From contig NZ_JAJGSX010000046.1 of the NCBI RefSeq assembly GCF_021245725.1, positions 1 through 54,264 of the forward strand: a stretch of 54,264 nt of DNA, in the 5' to 3' direction. The notes beneath the pieces were generated by a model. That model saw nothing but the letters and a program-made list of their open reading frames with translations. It did not search any database and was not told the origin of the DNA. The translations under genes were made by a program, and so were the position numbers. Of the stretch, positions 52,388 through 54,264 are shown piece after piece (the stretch's first letter is position 1; each line of letters starts with the position of its first letter). The stretch is from Pseudonocardia sp. TRM90224 (GTDB taxonomy: Bacteria; Actinomycetota; Actinomycetes; Mycobacteriales; Pseudonocardiaceae).

Positions 52388-52428
52388 TGTCAATGTCCTG
52401 ACACTCAGCATATGTCAGACTGCTGACA
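52388..52428. promoter_or_regulatory. two MarR-type palindromes in the VOC-marR spacer
   Basis: Site 1 TGTCAATGTCCTGACA (52388-52403) and site 2 TGTCAGACTGCTGACA (52413-52428) share TGTCA-n6-TGACA. Their centres are 25 bp apart and site 2 abuts the marR start codon. Bound MarR dimers would block both divergent promoters. Confidence 0.75.
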
Positions 52429-52880
52429 TGGAGCAAGAGACGGTCGGTGACCTGGAGCTGTCTGTGGGTTACGTCCTCAAGCAGGTGCACGCCTCCTTGC
52501 GCGCCGCGATGGACGAGGTCCTGCGACCGCTGGATCTGACCGTTCCCCAGTACGCATGCCTCGAGCTGCTCGGCCAGCACCCCGGGCTGTCCAACTCCGA
52601 ACTCGCCCGCCGCGCCTTCGTCACCCGCCAATCCATGAATCTCGTCGTCCAACGGCTGCAAGAACGCGGCCTGCTCACGCGACCTGAGCGGGCACCCCAC
52701 GGGCGGGTGCTGCCGACAGAGCTCACCGAGGACGGGCAGGCAGTGCTGCGCGAGGCCAGCGTCACCGTCCGCGCCGTCGAGAAGGAGCTGCTCTCCCCGC
52801 TGTCCCGGCAGCAGCAGCGCCGGCTGCACGAGGACCTCACCGCGTGCGCGACCGTCTTCGCCGCAAGTCGGCAGGCGTAG
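52428..52880 (+). CDS. MarR-family transcriptional regulator
   Basis: 150 residues. Dimer helix GYVLKQVHASLRAAMDEVLRPLDLTVPQYACLELLGQHPG, helix-turn-helix LSNSELARRAFVTRQSMNLVVQRLQERGLLTRPE, wing RAPHGRVLPTELTEDGQAVLREA. The last part departs from the usual DxRRxxL wing (APHGRVLPTEL), as in many 'LTVPQYACLELL' MarRs. ATG 52428 directly follows operator site 2. It presumably represses itself and the divergent VOC gene; inducer unknown. Confidence 0.9.
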   Translation: MEQETVGDLELSVGYVLKQVHASLRAAMDEVLRPLDLTVPQYACLELLGQHPGLSNSELARRAFVTRQSMNLVVQRLQERGLLTRPERAPHGRVLPTELTEDGQAVLREASVTVRAVEKELLSPLSRQQQRRLHEDLTACATVFAASRQA

Positions 52881-52930
52881 TGCCGATGCGCCGCTTCGTC
52901 TGCGCGCAAGGGGGCACTTATCGCGGTTTC

Positions 52931-53574
52931 AAGGGCGCCCTCGCCAGGGAGGCAGATCTCCGGGGTGGCACTCTTGCCTCACCGGTGGGTGGCGGGCACG
53001 CCGTTGGCGCGACCTCGCAGAGCCAGCTGTGTCCTCGCAGAGGTTGTGCGGTCTGTGCAGTCACACCCGGGTCTGTGCGGTGGTGCTCGGGCTCCTCGGC
53101 TCGGTGAGTCGACCTCCGGCACGGCGAGTCCCGCGTCCCAGCGGGCGAGTCCCGCGTTTCGGAGCGGCGAGTCGCGCGTTTCGGTGGGTGGGGTGGGTTC
53201 TCGACGTGGTTCGTTGGGTGGGTTCGTGGCGGATGGTCTCGCGGTGGTGGTTCTGTTGGTCTTGGTGGTCGCGCGTTTTTTAAGGGCGCCCTCGCCGGGC
53301 GGGCAAGTCTCCGGGATGGGTTGGGTCGTGCCATCCCGTCGACCTCCTTGGGGATACCACACGGCCGCCCGTGGGCGGAGCTTCGTCGGTTGTGTTGCCG
53401 TTTGTTGAGGGGCCGCCCACGGGCGGCCGTGTGGTGGGGGTTTTGCCAGGTCGACGGGATGGCACTCTCAGCTCCACCTGTGGGTGGCGGCACGCCTTTG
53501 GCGGGACCTCGCAGAGCCCGTTGTGTTCTCGCAGAGGTTGTGCGGTCTGCGACGTCGCACCCAGGTCTGCGCGG
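52931..53574. repeat. diverged direct repeat pair in gene-free spacer
   Basis: The 52881-53696 spacer holds no convincing gene. It contains two copies of one sequence block. Copy 1 (52931-53083) begins AAGGGCGCCCTCGCC and continues through TGGCACTC, GGTGGGTGGCGG and CTCGCAGAGGTTGTGCGGTC. Copy 2 is the same block split into 53282-53318 and 53459-53574 by a palindromic element. Between them (53099-53190) are degenerate units of the GGTGAGTCG repeat seen at 42966. Confidence 0.75.
53329..53464. mobile_element. MITE-like palindromic element
   Basis: A 136-bp element with 17-bp terminal inverted repeats (TGCCATCCCGTCGACCT at 53329-53345; complement at 53448-53464) and perfect 22-bp inner arms (53357-53378 and 53413-53434). 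It interrupts the second copy of the direct repeat described for this spacer. GGGATGG occurs at 53313-53319 and 53456-53462, compatible with a duplicated target. It encodes nothing. Confidence 0.6.
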
Positions 53575-53696
53575 TCGGAAACGGCATTACAGGTGCGACA
53601 CCTTTGTCCAGACTTGGGGGTGTACATAAGTACACTCTTCGCGTCTCAGCCCCTCATTCACTGGCCGACGATCTTCACCTCGCCTAGAATTGAGTT

Positions 53697-54264
53697 ATGT
53701 CCCCGGGTCTCGACACCACACTCGACGGTATCGCCGAGTTACAAGTCGAGACCGCCACGGGAACGTTCTCCGATCGCCTTCTTGCGTCCCGGGATATGGA
53801 ACGGGTGGTTCGGGAGCTCGACCTCGCACGGGTTCAGTTCATCGCCTCCTTTCTGCGCGAGGGCGGGTTCGGGTCGCTCGGGCACAAATCGCCGACCAAC
53901 GCCATCGCCGATTGCTGGAACATCGACCCGTGTGACGCCCGGCGGTACGTGAAGGCGGCGGAGAACCTGTGCCCGCAGGTGGCGTTGAACGGCACCGTGC
54001 TGGAGCCCCGCATGCCGGTCTGTGCGGCGGCGTTCGCTACCGGGTCGATCGGCCTGGGGCACGTCGATGTGATCCGGCGAGTGATGGAGTCTGGGGAGGC
54101 GTCCCGGCTCACCGACGCAGGCTGCGCCTTTGTCGAGGAACAGGCCGTCGCCTACGCCCTCCACAACCGGCCGACAGAAGTCCACAAGTTCGGGATGGAC
54201 GTCGTGCGCGGTCTGGACCAGGACGGACCCGAACCCGACGACGGACCGGAGTCCGAGGTCAACG
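53697..54264 (+). CDS. DUF222-type HNH endonuclease family protein (N-terminal part)
   Basis: It starts at ATG 53697 and is open to the window edge (189 codons seen). The sequence has the DUF222 features: LARVQFIASFLREGGFGSLGHKSPTNAIADCWNIDPCDARRYVKAAENL, then AFATGSIGLGHVDVIRRVM and ALHNRPTEVHKFG. In this family an HNH nuclease domain normally follows further on; it would lie beyond the window. These are common multicopy actinobacterial genes (13E12-repeat type). TAGAAT at 53684 may be a -10 element, giving a nearly leaderless transcript. Truncated only by the window. Confidence 0.85.
   Translation, partial: MSPGLDTTLDGIAELQVETATGTFSDRLLASRDMERVVRELDLARVQFIASFLREGGFGSLGHKSPTNAIADCWNIDPCDARRYVKAAENLCPQVALNGTVLEPRMPVCAAAFATGSIGLGHVDVIRRVMESGEASRLTDAGCAFVEEQAVAYALHNRPTEVHKFGMDVVRGLDQDGPEPDDGPESEVN

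Noticed and set aside
52844..53696. Several overlapping 80-190-codon frames on both strands in the repeat-rich spacer
   Set aside because: They follow the repeats, change frame between copies and have biased composition; no conserved protein is visible.

Overview
The window is chromosomal DNA of a high-GC actinomycete. Codon use, GTG starts, ATGA/GTGA gene overlaps, a SARP/AfsR-type regulator, MbtH, a DUF222-type HNH gene and G+C-rich intergenic repeats suggest Pseudonocardiales, possibly Pseudonocardia. This is an inference; there is no rRNA or marker gene to prove it. No tRNA, rRNA, CRISPR array or complete insertion sequence was recognised.

Left flank (1-11.3 kb): a small lipoprotein, a cysteine-rich 67-residue peptide, an epoxide hydrolase divergent from a MarR regulator, a luciferase-like monooxygenase, a membrane protein behind two consecutive tetO-like operators, and a reverse-strand group made of a SARP-XRE-NB-ARC-TPR regulator, a small exported peptide and an APC permease. 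A PPOX-type split-barrel protein lies divergent from the regulator.

Centre (11.4-42.9 kb): one long plus-strand biosynthetic operon, with most genes overlapping by 4 nt. It opens with three candidate N-oxidation genes: a protein with a C-terminal cupin resembling the N-nitrosating enzyme SznF, a YqcI/YcgG-family protein, and a TDO/PrnB-like helical protein. A free-standing A-PCP-reductase NRPS lies among them. The assembly line follows: FAAL-ACP-C-A-PCP, then (C-A-PCP)x3, then C-A-PCP-reductase. After it come an exported penicillin-acylase-type Ntn hydrolase, a small membrane protein, MbtH, a 75-residue orphan, an MFS exporter and an aquaporin/O-methyltransferase fusion. My reading is an N-acylated, five-residue lipopeptide that is released by reduction, may carry an N-N or N-hydroxylated residue derived from a basic amino acid, and is de-acylated after export. 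The last residue is probably glycine.

Right flank (43-54 kb): tandem repeats and gene remnants, a PDGLE cobalt-transport-like protein behind a 12-codon upstream ORF, an LLM oxidoreductase overlapping a glutathionyl-hydroquinone-reductase-like protein, an acetamidase/formamidase with its APC permease, a TPR protein with another APC permease, a decayed MFS gene with an in-frame amber codon, a VOC protein divergent from a MarR regulator with two clear operator palindromes, a repeat-rich 0.8-kb spacer holding a MITE-like palindrome, and the start of a DUF222/HNH gene that runs off the end.
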